From positions 139,743,170 to 139,807,169 of the forward strand of contig NC_066580.1 of the NCBI RefSeq assembly GCF_024323335.1: DNA of 64,000 nucleotides. Reading direction: 5' to 3'. The notes beneath the pieces are model-generated. The model made no database searches. It was not told where the DNA came from and saw only the letters and a list, made by a program, of their open reading frames with translations. This document shows positions 52,082 to 63,475 of the stretch, one piece after another; positions within the stretch are counted from its first letter, which is position 1; each line of letters starts with the position of its first letter. The stretch is from Lathyrus oleraceus (taxonomy: Eukaryota; Streptophyta; Magnoliopsida; Fabales; Fabaceae). Both the position numbers and the translations under genes were made by a program.

Positions 52082-53602
52082 ATGGACCAAGTTCAGACGG
52101 AGTTGGCTGAGATGAGGGCGAACATGGCTCAGTTCATGGCAATGATGCAAGGGGTTGCGCAAGGTCAGGAAGAGCTTAGAGCCCTGGTTCAGAGACAGGA
52201 GACCGTGATTCAGACGTCCAATCGTGCTTCACCTGCTGGTATCCCTGCTCATGAGAATATCAATGTTGCTGCTCCCACTAACGACTATGCCGTCGGGGAT
52301 GAGTTGAGAGGAATAAGAATTAATGGACAGCCTCTTGCGACAGAGACTGTCAATGCCAGAGCTACCCGAGCTTCGGTTCGTCATCCAGCTCCTATTGTCG
52401 ACAGACAAGAGGACATGTTCACATTGCTGAGTGAAGATGATGATGTGGTCAGAGTTGAGGATAGGGATAGAAAAGTGGATGCCCTTGCTGAGAAAATCCG
52501 TGCCATGGAGTGTCAGAACTCTCTGAGGTTCGATGTAACCGATATGGGTTTGGTTGATGGGCTGAGGATCCCCTACAAATTCAAAGCACCCTCGTTCGAC
52601 AAATATAATGGTACTTCCTGTCCTCGCACCCATGTGCAGGCTTACTTCAGGAAAATCTCCGCATACACTGACGATGAAAAGATGTGGATGTACTTTTTCC
52701 AAGACAGTTTGTCTGGAGCGTCTTTGGACCGGTACATGGATCTGAAGAAAGAATCAGTCAGAAGCTGGAAAGATCTGGGTGAAGCCTTTCTGAGGCAATA
52801 CAAGCACAACATGGACATGGCTCCGAGTCGAACTCAGTTGCAGATTTTGTGTCAGAAGACTGGTGAAAGCTTCAAGGAGTACGCCCAGAGATGGCATGAG
52901 CTAGCCGCAAGAGTACAACCTCCGATGTTGGAGAGAGAGCTGACTGACATGTTCATCGGGACCTTGCAAGGTGTGTTCATGGACCGCATGGGAAGTTGCC
53001 CGTTCAGTAGCTTTTCTGATGTTGTTGTCTGCGGGGAGAGAACTGAGGGTCTCATTAAAGCAGGAAAGATACAAGATCCTGGCTCTTCCGGTTCTAAGAA
53101 GCCACTCTCTGGGGCACCCAAAAGGGGAGAGAATGAAACAAATGTTGTGCACCGTCGGAGGAATGTGAACAGAGGACAGTATCGTCAGGCTGCTGCTGTG
53201 ACTATTCCAGCAACTCAAACTCAACAACAGCAGAGAAGACCAACTCAGCAATATCAACAACAACAGCATCGTCCTCAGCAGCAGGCTTACCAGCCTCACA
53301 ATGGTAATCAAGCCAGTACAAGTAATAAGAGGAAGAAGATCATTTTTGATCCGATTCCTATGTCGTATGCAGAGCTGTATCCCTCTTTGATAGAGCGGAA
53401 CTTGATTACTCCCAGAGACCCGCCGGCTGTACCCGTCAACCCTCGGTGGTGGTATAGGCCTGATCAGCATTGTGTGTATCATTCGGGTGCTCCTGGTCAT
53501 GATGTGGATAGTTGCTTTCAGTTGAAGATGAAGGTTCAAGACCTTGTGAGGTCAGGGATTCTGAACTTTGAGGACTTAGGTCCCCATGCTAATCAAGCTT
53601 GA
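52082..53602 (+). CDS. gag: Ogre C gag, copy 3 (intact but diverged)
   Basis: 506 residues with about a dozen substitutions against copies 1 and 2, among them Gly to Arg (SLRFDV), Trp to Arg in SLDRYMDL, Arg to His (RWHELA) and Glu to Lys (SNKRKK). The Trp lies in the conserved SLDWYM segment of the capsid core, so this copy may be impaired. Zinc knuckle intact. Confidence 0.85.
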   Translation: MDQVQTELAEMRANMAQFMAMMQGVAQGQEELRALVQRQETVIQTSNRASPAGIPAHENINVAAPTNDYAVGDELRGIRINGQPLATETVNARATRASVRHPAPIVDRQEDMFTLLSEDDDVVRVEDRDRKVDALAEKIRAMECQNSLRFDVTDMGLVDGLRIPYKFKAPSFDKYNGTSCPRTHVQAYFRKISAYTDDEKMWMYFFQDSLSGASLDRYMDLKKESVRSWKDLGEAFLRQYKHNMDMAPSRTQLQILCQKTGESFKEYAQRWHELAARVQPPMLERELTDMFIGTLQGVFMDRMGSCPFSSFSDVVVCGERTEGLIKAGKIQDPGSSGSKKPLSGAPKRGENETNVVHRRRNVNRGQYRQAAAVTIPATQTQQQQRRPTQQYQQQQHRPQQQAYQPHNGNQASTSNKRKKIIFDPIPMSYAELYPSLIERNLITPRDPPAVPVNPRWWYRPDQHCVYHSGAPGHDVDSCFQLKMKVQDLVRSGILNFEDLGPHANQA

Positions 53603-53729
53603 AGATAACAAGCCCCGGGTTGGCGTCGGCTTTTCTTCTGAAGTCTTCAACGAAGAGGGTTGTTCAAAAGCAGAAGTTGCTGATGCAAAGGATTCTGACA
53701 TTTTTCATCCCTGGAGGGATCTATCGCAC
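53603..53729 (+). other. Truncated tail of C copy 3
   Basis: Follows copies 1 and 2 up to GGATCTATCGCA, then switches at 53729/53730 to element A pol in the opposite orientation. GCA is shared at the join. Confidence 0.8.
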
Positions 53730-56257
53730 TTTATCTGCATAGATCTGACATTTATGGCACTTCCGAGCGTATTTGAAACAATCAGATTCCATGGTTATCC
53801 AGTAATAACTGGCTCTTAACAACTTATTGGCCATTGCATGACCACCAGCATGAGTATCGAAAGATCCCTCGTGTACTTCCTGCATTAACATGTCTGCTTC
53901 GTGTCTAACCACGCATCTGAGCAGAACCATGTCAAAGTTCCTCTTGTACAACACATCATCCTTGTTCAAGTAAAAGCTTCCAGCCAGCCTTCTCAGTGTC
54001 TTCTTGTCATTCTTTGACACTCCTTCAAGATACTCTTGGCTTTTGAGGAAATTCTTAATATCATAAAACCACGGCTTCTCATCAATGACAGACTCGGCTA
54101 CAAACACATACGCAAGCCTCTCGAGTCGATTCACAGCAACGTGTGGCACATGATTCTGCCAATGAACTTTAATCATGGAAGACAATGTGGCTAAGGCATC
54201 AGCCATTTGATTTTCATCTCGGGGTACATGATACAACTTTACTGTCTTGAAGAAAGTCAGGATCCTTCTGGTGTAATCTCTATAAGGAATCAAATGCGGC
54301 TGATGAGTATTCCAGTCTCCATTGACTTGGTTAATCACTAGAGCAGAATCTCCATAAATGTCCATAGTTTTGATCCTTAGATCGATGGCTTCCTCAATCC
54401 CCATGATACAGGCCTTGTACTCAGCTTCGTTGTTGGTTACTTCAAAAGTCAATCTGGCGGAAAAAGGTATGTGCGCACCTTTAGGATTAATGAGTACTGC
54501 CCCAACACCATTTCCATTCACATTTACCGCCCCATCAAACATCAACGTCCACTTTTCATCGGGATCCGGTCCTTCCTCGACAAGAGGCTCTTCACAATCT
54601 TTCATCTTTAAGTACATGATATCTTCATCGGGGAATTCAAACATCATCGGCTGATAGTCATCAATTGGTTGCTCGGCAAGGTAATTAGACAGAATACTAC
54701 CCTTGATGGCCTTTTGCGACGTGTACTGGATATCATACTCTGTCAAAATCATCTGCCAACGAGCCACTCGTCCGGTAAGAGCTGACTTTTCAAAGATATA
54801 CTTCAATGGGTCCATCTTAGAAATCAACAAGGTAGTATGGTTCAACATATATTGTCTTAGTCGGCGAGCAGCCCATGCCAAAGCGCAGCAAGTTTTCTCG
54901 AGCAGCGAATATCTTGTTTCACAGTCGGTAAACTTTTTGTTAAGGTAGTATATTGCATGCTCTTTTCGACTAGACTCGTCATGTTGTCCCAATACACACC
55001 CCATCGAATTCTCTGTTACTGAAAGGTACATTATCAGAGGCCTCCCAGGAACTGGAGGTATAAGAATTGGAGGTTTCTGCAAATACTCTTTTATCTTATC
55101 AAAAGCTTTTTGACAATCATCGTTCCACCTGATTGCTTGATCTTTCCTTAGCAATTTAAATATCAGTTCGCACGTAGCTGTTAGGTGAGATATGAACCGC
55201 GTAATGTAGTTCAGCCTCCCTAAAAACCCACGAACCTGCTTTTCCGTTCTTGGTTCAGGCATTTCTTGAATAGCTTTTACTTTCGCTGGATCAACCTCAA
55301 TCCCTTTCTCACTGACAATGAAACCTAACAGCTTTCCAGATCTCACTCCAAATGTACACTTGTTTGGATTCAGCCTCAGTTTGAACTTTCTCAATCTTTC
55401 AAACAACTTTTGCAAGTTTACCAAGTGCTCCTCTTCTGTCTGAGACTTCGCAATCATATCATCCACGTACACTTCAATTTCTTTGTGCATCATGTCATGA
55501 AAGAGAGTCGTCATAGCTCTTTGGTAGGTAGCACCAGCATTCTTCAACCCAAATGGCATTACCTTATAACAGAACGTGCCCCAAGGTGTAATGAATGTCG
55601 TCTTCTCCATGTCTTCTGGCGCCATCTTGATCTGATTATAGCCAGAAAATCCATCCATGAAAGAGAAAACCGAGGACTGAGCAGTGTTATCGACCAATAC
55701 ATCAATGTGAGGTAATGGGAAGTCATATTTCGGACTGGCTCTGTTTAAATCTCGGTAATCGACACACATCCTGACTTTACCATCCTTCTTCGGCACGGGT
55801 ACGATGTTGGCCACCCAAGGGGGATAATTGGTAACCGCCAGAAAACCTGCATCCAACTGTTTCTGAACCTCCTCTTTGATCTTGACAGCCATATCAGGAC
55901 TAGTTCTGCGAAGCTTCTGCTTTACCGAAGGACAATCTTCTCTGAGAGGTAGTCTGTGCACCACAATATCTGTATCCAAACCAGGCATATCTTGATACGA
56001 CCATGCGAATACATCCACATATTCCTGCAACATTTCAATCAGCCCTCTCTTGACCTTTTCCTCTAAAGCAGCCCCTATCTTGATCTCTTTCTTTGCATCC
56101 GCAGTACCAAGGTTAATGACTTCCAACTCTTCCTGATGAGGTTGAATGACCCTTTCCTCCTATTTCAATAGTCTGGCCAATTCTTTGGGGAGTTCACAAT
56201 CTTCTTCACTCTCCTCTTCGGCTTGGTAAATGGGGTTGTCGAAGTCATACTGAGCCA
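53730..56257 (-). pseudogene. pol: Ogre A pol: RT and two RNase H domains, integrase truncated
   Basis: ATG at 56257 (MAQYDFDNPIYQAEEE). An in-frame TAG at 56162-56160 (LLK*EER; B has Gln there) breaks it early. After that one open frame covers RT with VRMCVDYRDLN, FSFMDGFSGY and YVDD, a degenerate Ty3 RNase H (TENSMGCVLGQ), the extra RNase H (FDGAVNVNG, NNEAEYKA, GDSALV, DENQMADAL) and the first part of integrase up to the HHCC finger (CHKCQIYADKV). It is cut at 53730 by the junction with C, so the DDE core is absent. Closely related to B's pol but clearly a different family. Confidence 0.85.
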
Positions 56258-56295
56258 TAACAGAACTGTTTTTAATGGAATCCGCAAGATCAATT

Positions 56296-56556
56296 CTGCA
56301 CGAATGATGTTTCATGCTTTATTTTAGAAAAGAGTTCAAGGAAGTCACAAAAAAGAAAAAAACATTGCCATTTTTTTTATTGTTTTGAAAATGAAAGTAA
56401 AAACAGAAAGACAGTGAGCACAAATTTGATTGCAAAACATCCTTTATTGATGATAATCATTGAAAATTTAAAACATGATGTGGCCCTACAATGAACCACT
56501 ACGCCTTGGGCAGAGCGTAGGGCTTTTATGCAAAATGAAAAATAGAAGAAAATTAC
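56296..56556 (-). other. Ogre A intron between gag-pro tail and pol (261 bp)
   Basis: Minus donor GA|GTAATTTTC overlaps the TAA at 56555-56553; acceptor TCGTGCAG|AATTGATC ends at 56296. Splicing removes the stop and keeps the frame into MAQYDF. Same design as B. Confidence 0.8.
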
Positions 56557-58319
56557 TCTGTCTGAAGAGTAACTTGGACTATTTCTTCAGCCGTCCAGTT
56601 GTTGATCTTCTCCCCTGGAGCACACCGGCGCACCCAATTATCCATATCACAATCACTGTCACCATCTTCATTGTCTGTTGCAAAGACATCCCCGTGATTC
56701 ATCAATCCAGCACACTCTGAACACTCAGGTATAGGGGTGAGCTTCTCTTTCAGTTGCACCCTGAGTTCAACAACTTCCTCCAGGAAATGAGATGCACGGA
56801 TGTCACTTCCTCTGAGTTGGCTCTCTGTTGCATGCCTCAGATCTACCTCTTTCTTCAACTGAGTATCTTTGTCCTTAAGCTGTCTTTCCAAGTCTCGTAT
56901 CTTCTTTTTGTAATTGGCTTCCGATTTTTGTAATCTCAAGCGTTCATGGTGTTCTTCGTCCAACATCGTTTCTATCTCATCATAGGACCTCTTTTTGTTT
57001 CTGGATCTACTAGAACTTTCACCTTGCACTCCTTTGAGTTTACGAGCCAAACTCAACCTATCAGCATTTGCTTTGTAAAGCTCCATTTGGATCTCTTGTT
57101 CATTTTATTTCAACTGGCGATTCTCCATTAAGGCTTGTTTGTAATACTCAGCAGGCACACTCTCAGAAAGGATCAAAGGCGGTTGCTCCTGTAATGGTTC
57201 CATCCGGTCATATGGTAGCAACAAAGTCCCAACTCTTTCCTTGACCCACTCAGTGTAAGCAGGCATAGCAATTGCAAACTTCCTCCCTAAAACAGATCCA
57301 TCTTTTATACCAATATTCTCCCAAGCTTTTCCCACTTGCTCCAATCTTGCTGGATCGCTCTGTTTCTCAAAGTACACATTTTCAGCTATCTCGACATCTT
57401 GCGGCCTTTTCTTCATGACAAAACCCAACTGACGGAGAGAAAGAACCGGGTTGTAGTTGATGCAACCCCTAGTCCCTATGAGTGGAACATTGAGAAACTT
57501 TCCAAAACTCATAATGATGTTGCGCACATTAATTCTATAAGCCTGCCACTTGATATCATGAGATGTGAGCGACATGATCCTCTGAGTCCATTTGTGAGTA
57601 TTCTGAGTATCCACAAACGGTCCATTGGTTGGTAGAAAAGACAAGAACCACTTGAGTAGCAATGGGAGACAACACCTGATAGCTCCACACTTACCATGCC
57701 TGCTGTGTATCGCATAATAGGTGTCAGCTAACAAGGTAGGCACCGGGTTTCCTCCAATGAAAATAGTGATTGCTGCCAGGTCCACGAAACTAGGTATACT
57801 AGGGAACAGAATAACTCCATAAATCATGACGGCCAACTGAGCGTTGAAAGCTACCCAATTTCCTTTCTTTTCTTCTTCCTTAGCCATCCTTACCAAGAAC
57901 TTCAAGGATAAGCCCACAACATCACCGCTTGGTTTCCAATTATCGCTCACTTCCTTGATGCTCAAATAAAGAGCCTTAGTGACAGCTTTGAAATCCACCT
58001 CCTTTGGCACATCCAGGAAAGGTACTCGATTTTTGATTTGGACATTCATAAGGATGGAATACTCTTCAAGAGTGGGAGCTAGCTGGTAGTCCTGAAAAGT
58101 AAAGCAATGAAGCTCCGGGTCATAGAACTGTAAGAGAGTCTGCAGAGGTACCGGATCAACCACCATCTTCAACAATGCCAAGATATTCCCATACTGATCA
58201 TCAAAAACTTTCTGATTACGGTCGGTCACGAGACCACCCAATTCTTCCAAAGATGTCAACGGCTCACGGTAAAAGTTGTAGGTGCAAGTCTTCCTATTCA
58301 ACTCTGGAATGGCAGCCAT
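56553..58319 (-). pseudogene. Ogre A ORF1 fused to gag-pro tail, one in-frame stop
   Basis: From ATG at 58319 (MAAIPELNRKTCTYNFYREP), 404 residues of ORF1 typical of Ogre elements (DUF7745-like as I recall it; function unknown). It includes PLQTLLQFYDPELHCFTFQDYQLAPTLEEYSILMN-type motifs, then TAA at 57107-57105 after NRQLK. The frame continues as a charged coiled-coil region (EEHHERLRLQKSEANYKKKIRDLERQLKDKD) and PECSECAGLMNHGDVF, then passes straight into EDGDSDCDMDNWVRR, the tail of gag-pro. All of gag and protease between is missing. Confidence 0.8.
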
Positions 58320-59118
58320 CTCTCGGTGTGAACAGACTCCTGAATAAACCTGAAGAATGATATGTGTATGATGCGTATGCTATGTTTTGGAAAATGATAT
58401 GCATATGCGGGTTAACTTTTTTTTCTTTTTTATGCATTATTTTTTTTGAAAATAAACATGCTATGATGCAAAATGATAAAACAATGGTTGGTTGGCTGTG
58501 AATCACGAAGCACGGGATCAGAACTTCAGCATGAATTCGGAACCGAGAACCATAGAACACAATCATCAACTTAGAACCCATACTTCAGAACCAACGGTCA
58601 CCAACAAGAACCAAACAAAAGTCACCAACAGGATACGGTCACCAATAGAACAAGTCACCATCAGAACGAGTCACCATCAGTACCTGTAAATGATTCATTC
58701 CCGCCCCACTCACGGGTGTAATCTAGGCCAGGGTAAGGTCAAGAGAAACGCAGGATAAATAATCCTTTCAAGAATATCATCATATGCACACCAGGTGTAT
58801 GCAACGATAATACCCCATCAGAATCTGAACTGCTCGTGATACCATGTTCCGCTAAGTGGCTCCATACCACCCGCTTCCCATGAATCAATCTATTCCTAGG
58901 TGTCCTAAAGCTCACTCATAGCCTGTGTATTGGGCCTTTTACCTCTTGTGACTCCCACCCAACAGCGAAACAGATACACAGCCAGCACAGTATGCATGAA
59001 ACAGTAAAGCGCACATAGGATGCAATGCAAGCAGATAAGTATGCAAAGCAGTAAATAAATGACACACAATAGACAATAAACAAACAAATTCTAGGGCAGG
59101 CCCACTAGGGAAAATAAG
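58320..59118 (-). other. 5' leader of Ogre A
   Basis: Noncoding between PBS and ORF1. It shares blocks with C's leader, including GTCACCAAC/GTCACCA repeats (58590-58682, reverse complement of GGTGACTTG), the CCTGGCCTAGAT-like block and a T-run near 58410-58450. Confidence 0.6.
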
Positions 59119-59136
59119 TCCCCAGCAGAGTCGCCA
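59119..59136 (-). other. Primer-binding site of Ogre A
   Basis: Sense TGGCGACTCTGCTGGGGA, two bases from the LTR at 59139; identical to B. Confidence 0.87.
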
Positions 59137-59138
59137 GC

Positions 59139-61873
59139 TGTCGCTCCCCGGATTTCCCGAATCCAAGTATAAACGCGAAAAAAGGTGGCACGGAAGAAGA
59201 ATAGAGTCGCCAGCTATGTACTTTTATCCCAAGAGGAGGGAAAGGTAGTACTGCATAACCAAGAGGGAACGGATAAAACAAAGTCTCGAACCAAAGAAAA
59301 CTGAGTAAGGGGGCCGGTTACGTGAAGGGAAGGTTATCGCACCCCTTCACGTCTGTGGTACTCCACAGGATCCACGCTTGCTATTTATGTCTAAAGTGTG
59401 TGTATAAAAAGTCCTATATGCGATGCAAATGAGAGAAAATCAAAGTAGGGAAAAGAAAGAGTTATTGCTCGCACAGGCCCTACCCTGCTGCATACGTATC
59501 TCAAGAAGGATTGAGAATCAGAGCACCGTAGCTCGGCTAACCTATTTTTGTTTGTTTTTTAGATGAACGACGTTACTACACAATCTACCGGACGCTCGAC
59601 CTTGGGAGACTTACTCACCTGTAGTAGAATGAGTTAACGTGTTCTTAGGAGAAGAAAAATCAATGAGTTTGTTTGTGTTTTAGGGATGCTCATGCAAAAA
59701 GGAAGTCCTAGACGAAGGAACCGTGCTACCTTAATTGACATGCAAACGAGAGACTATACGAAGCCTAGCAATCCTATGGGTGAGACGATCACACCACACA
59801 AAACATGTATCATAAAATAAACACACCAACGAGGGGCTCAAACATACATGGGTAGGGCTTTAGTCAAGAGGGGTCATATCAACCTCGACAAATAAGCCAT
59901 GGAAAGGTAATCAAATGGGCTCTTAATCACTGACATTGAACGTCAGGGTGAGCAGATCAAAAGGGTAATGAGGATAAGACCTCATAGCTCTTAACCCTGG
60001 ACAAGGTGAGCTCATGACAAAGCGTGGGGATTCAGAAAGATGGAACCCTCTCCACTGACTGACCGGACAAAAGATCTTGGGCTTTTGTTCTGAAGCATCG
60101 ACACGTAGTGCAAGCATAAAGAATGACACACTGAATAACGGGGGATTGACTAATAATCCCTTTTATCCGTCAATTGCCTCTTCATGGAGGTCTTTAGCAC
60201 TGGCGCCTCTTCTTGGAGGTCTTTGGGCACAAAAGTAAACACACAAAAACATTGCCTCCTATCGAGGTCTTCCAGCTAAGAAAATGGTAAAATGCTGAAA
60301 AGATGTAAAAGGGATCAAGAGATCTACCACACGGATAAAGATCCAAAGTAACAACAACTCAAGAGATAAGAAACCCAGAGATCTCTCAAGCTAGCACCAT
60401 CAAAGAAAGCAAGTCAGCAAAGTAATCAGAATAAATCTCCAGATGGTATCCTACAAATAAAGTGGAATACCAAACAAGCTATTTCTTCAAGAGTCATATG
60501 AGCCCTCACAAAAACTCAACAAACAGGTTAGGATAACAAGATGGGGTGCAATCAAGAATTGCACCAAACAGAAGAATCATAGCAACAACAGCGTCAGGTA
60601 AACAGTGCACGGATGCAATAGAAAACATGTCATAACAAAGCATGAAACAGATTAGAGAGCAAAACAGTAAAAAACAACTACTGTCACGATCGCTACTGCT
60701 TCGCTTAGCGAAGACTTAGCGAAGCTTCGCTACATGCTCTCTTAGCGAAGACTTAGCGAAGCTTCGCTACATGCTCGCTTAGAAACCCTAAATCCTATGG
60801 TACCCATTTTAGAAACTAAGTGATTAAACATTCAAGGCATTTTTCTACACATACATGCAAACCTAAAAAAAAAACCAATCTCCCAAATTCACCCACAATG
60901 TCTCATACTTCAGAAATTTCAAATTGAAAGCATAAAGTAATGAAAATAGGACAAACCTGGTTGGAGAGATCGATCGAAATTGAAATGCACGGTTAGGGTT
61001 TGCAATGCCACCGTTAAGGTTTGGGTGAGGCGGAAGTGAGAAGTGTGAGAGTGAGAGTCAGAGTCCTTTCAGAGTATGGAGGTTGCACCAATTAGATCGT
61101 AGAATAGTCTAGGGTTCGGCTCAATGAAATTTTCAGAATTTATACTCTGATTTTCGTGGCTTGGTGGGCTTAAGTGAGAGAAATCCAGGCCCAAGATTTT
61201 TCTGTTATATATTTTTTATTTTAAAACGCGTGGGCTTCGCCTAGCGAAGAATTTGCTCGCCTAGTGAGCATGACAGTTCAGGGAGTTCTTCTGAGCGCAG
61301 GTGACTCTGGTGGTTTATCTTGGGGACTCGCTAGGCGAACCATTCTGCTCGCCTAGCAAGCATGACAGCTCAGGAACATCTTTTCAAATTTGGTAACATG
61401 TGCATTGGACCTTTGTTCCTTCAAGATTAATGTTTTGAATGATGAATAGACCCCATTTGAACATGTTGGAAGTAACTCAAGTCGTTTCCTAGTCAGTTGA
61501 CCAACAGTTGACCAACAGTTGACTTTTGACTTCACAGTTGAATTTTGAACTGTACTGAGCCCATTGAGCTTGATCCTTTGAAGAAGACCTCTGAAAATGA
61601 AACCCTAGCTCCCAAGAGCTCTACACAACATCCATAAGACCTTCAAACCAATAATGCATCTCAATCCTTGAGGATCCCTACTTCGACTGCTTCAGTAGAC
61701 CAAAGTTGACCGATCATTCAGATAGAACTCACAAAGCGACTTGGATGATATCCAAGCTTCTTGGAAGATAAACTCTTGGAGCTAATTCTGATTGACATGA
61801 TGAAATGCAATATGAAATGTTAAATGACCTAAAATGAATGCATGAATGAGGAGGGCAAATTTGAGGTGCTACA
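59139..61873 (-). repeat. 5' LTR of Ogre A (2735 bp)
   Basis: Pairs with 10928-13677; differences are mostly scattered transitions and small indels. One block differs strongly: at 60690-60785 ACTTAGCGAAGCTTCGCT-type palindromes are duplicated and about 70 bp present in the other LTR are missing. TATA box 61137-61144. Confidence 0.9.
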
Positions 61874-61938
61874 CTTACGTGGTTTTATTTTATATTTAAT
61901 TTACACGATAAATTATGTGCGGGGTTTAGGGTGTTACA
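61874..61938. repeat. Right end of the chromovirus-like LTR
   Basis: Starts with the target duplication CTTAC of Ogre A and ends GGGTTTAGGGTGTTACA, a typical LTR terminus. CACAT follows at 61939-61943 and may be its own target duplication, but the left end is not available. Confidence 0.6.
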
Positions 61939-63475
61939 CACATAGCGAAGCGACAATGTACTCGACCTTACAAGACGAGAGTGCACCTACCAGTTTCTTC
62001 TTCGAACACCATGAGATTGGTGTTCCATCGAACATAAATATGTATCCAACTATAGACTTTTGATCATCTTTATCCCTGCACCAATTGGAATCGGTAAAAC
62101 CGAGCAAATTGCATTTTCTGCCCGTATCCGCTGCAGGAAAGAGAATTCCGTAACCAACATACCCTTTGACATATCTTAGGATCCTATTGATTGCTGCCAA
62201 GTGAGACACATTCGGTCTCTCCATGAATCTACTCACAATACCGACACTAAATGCCAAGTTCGGTTACAAATTGCACAAATAACGCATGGATCCAATCAGC
62301 CTCCTATACTGAGTTGGATCAATATCTTGCTCATCCTCATTATTTAACGACAGTAGCCTTGGTTCATCTGGAGTAATGACACCCTTACAATGCTCCATTT
62401 CAAACTTCTTCCAAATCTCAAGCGCATACATTTTTTGGTGCAAGAGCAGACCCCTTTTAGACTTGTAGAACTCAACTCCAAGGAAGTATGTCATGAGGCC
62501 AAGGTCGGTCATCTCAAATTATTCCATAAGTTCACTCTTGAACTTATAAATGCACTTTTCGTTGCTACCCATTATCAACAAGTCATCTAAATATAGACAA
62601 AGGATAACTACTCCTTCACTTGTATCCGTCTTGACATACACTCCATGCTCGGATACACATTTCTTAAAGCCAGCCTCCTTTAGGAAACCATCTTCTCTTT
62701 TGTTCCAAGCTCTTGGAGCTTGCTTCAAACCATATAACACTTTGTTCAACTTGTAGAACTTTAGCTATTGGTTTCTCAGAATAAAACATGTGGGTTGTTC
62801 TACTTACACCTCTTCTTCAAGCGGTCTGTTCATATACGCAGATTTGACGTCCATTTGGTAGATGGGTCAATTGTTGTTATTCTCAATACCACCACCTAGC
62901 CTTATGGTCTCAATCCTAGCAACCAGTGTGAATACTTTTTCAAAGTCTACACATTCTCTTTGTAAGAATCCCTTTGCAACTAATCGAGTTTTATGCTTGA
63001 TTATTTCATCCTTGGGATTTGACTTCACTTTGAACACTCATTTCACACCAATTGGCTTCTTTCTATCCGGTAGATCAACCAACTCATGAGTATTGTTCTT
63101 CTCAATAGATTTCAACTCCTCCTTCTTAGCATAAATCCACTTTGGATCACTTAAAGTCTCTTCAACTTTAACGGGTTCGGATTCATCCATAAGTGCAAAA
63201 TGGACGAAATCACCGTCATCATTGACTTTGCTGTCTCGGATCAACTCACAATCTTGGAGTCTTTGAGGGAAACCACTTTTGCTTGTTGATCTTCTCACAT
63301 TTTTTCAATTCGAGCTTAAGGAACTTTTATGTAACCGATTATAGGTTGCTATAACTCTTTGATTGCATCGACAATGACGTCTCGATTGATCACAACGCTC
63401 CTATTTGTTGCATCAAACAACTTATAACCACCAGTATAGTGATACTCTACAAGTATCACAATTTCTCCCTTATAA
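61939..63475 (-). pseudogene. Degenerate Ty1/copia pol (integrase end, RT, RNase H)
   Basis: Reading minus from about 63475: GGYKLFDATNRSVVINRDV (end of integrase region), WIYAKKEELKSIEKNNTHELVDLP, KKPIGVK, VLYGLKQAPRAWNKR, YLDDLLIMG (the YVDD-type RT site, here YLDD), LGLMTYFLGVEFYKSKRGLL, RRLIGSMRYLCN, SVGIVSRFMERPNVSHL, NLLGFTDSNW, SWCSKKKLVGALSSCKVEYIVASLC. Copia order is clear. Several frameshifts and stops (for example between IGVK and the RT palm, and at RNQ*LKF) separate the pieces, and RNase H is cut by the chromovirus-like LTR at 61938. Confidence 0.85.

Larger units (their letters stand above)
27290..53729 (+). mobile_element. Tandem array of non-autonomous Ogre element C
   Basis: Structure: LTR (27290-32032), internal (32033-39777), LTR (39778-44520), internal (44521-51033), LTR remnant (51034-51125), internal (51126-53729, broken). 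Unit length is 12,488 bp between copies one and two. Each internal region has PBS, leader, an intact 506-residue gag, a remnant of pol (start of RT frame fused to integrase tail) and a long 3' noncoding region. Copies one and two are nearly identical; the third gag is more diverged. The array is in the orientation opposite to A and B. Its right end lacks a 3' LTR and joins directly to A's pol. Confidence 0.88.
10928..61873 (-). mobile_element. Ogre element A (outer element, split by nested insertions)
   Basis: Long repeats at 10928-13677 and 59139-61873 start TGTCGCTCCCCGG and end GAGGTGCTACA on the plus strand. They are flanked by CCTAC (10923-10927) and CTTAC (61874-61878), a target duplication with one change. 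Sense is minus: 5' LTR on the right, PBS at 59119-59136, ORF1, intron, pol, then a 3' noncoding region and polypurine tract beside the left LTR. Element B is inserted at 16113/16114 and the C array lies in B. The far junctions of B and C are lost in a deletion ending at 53729/53730, which also removed A's integrase core. gag and protease are missing as well. ORF1, the PBS type and the spliced gag-pol layout are hallmarks of Ogre elements in Fabeae. Confidence 0.85.
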
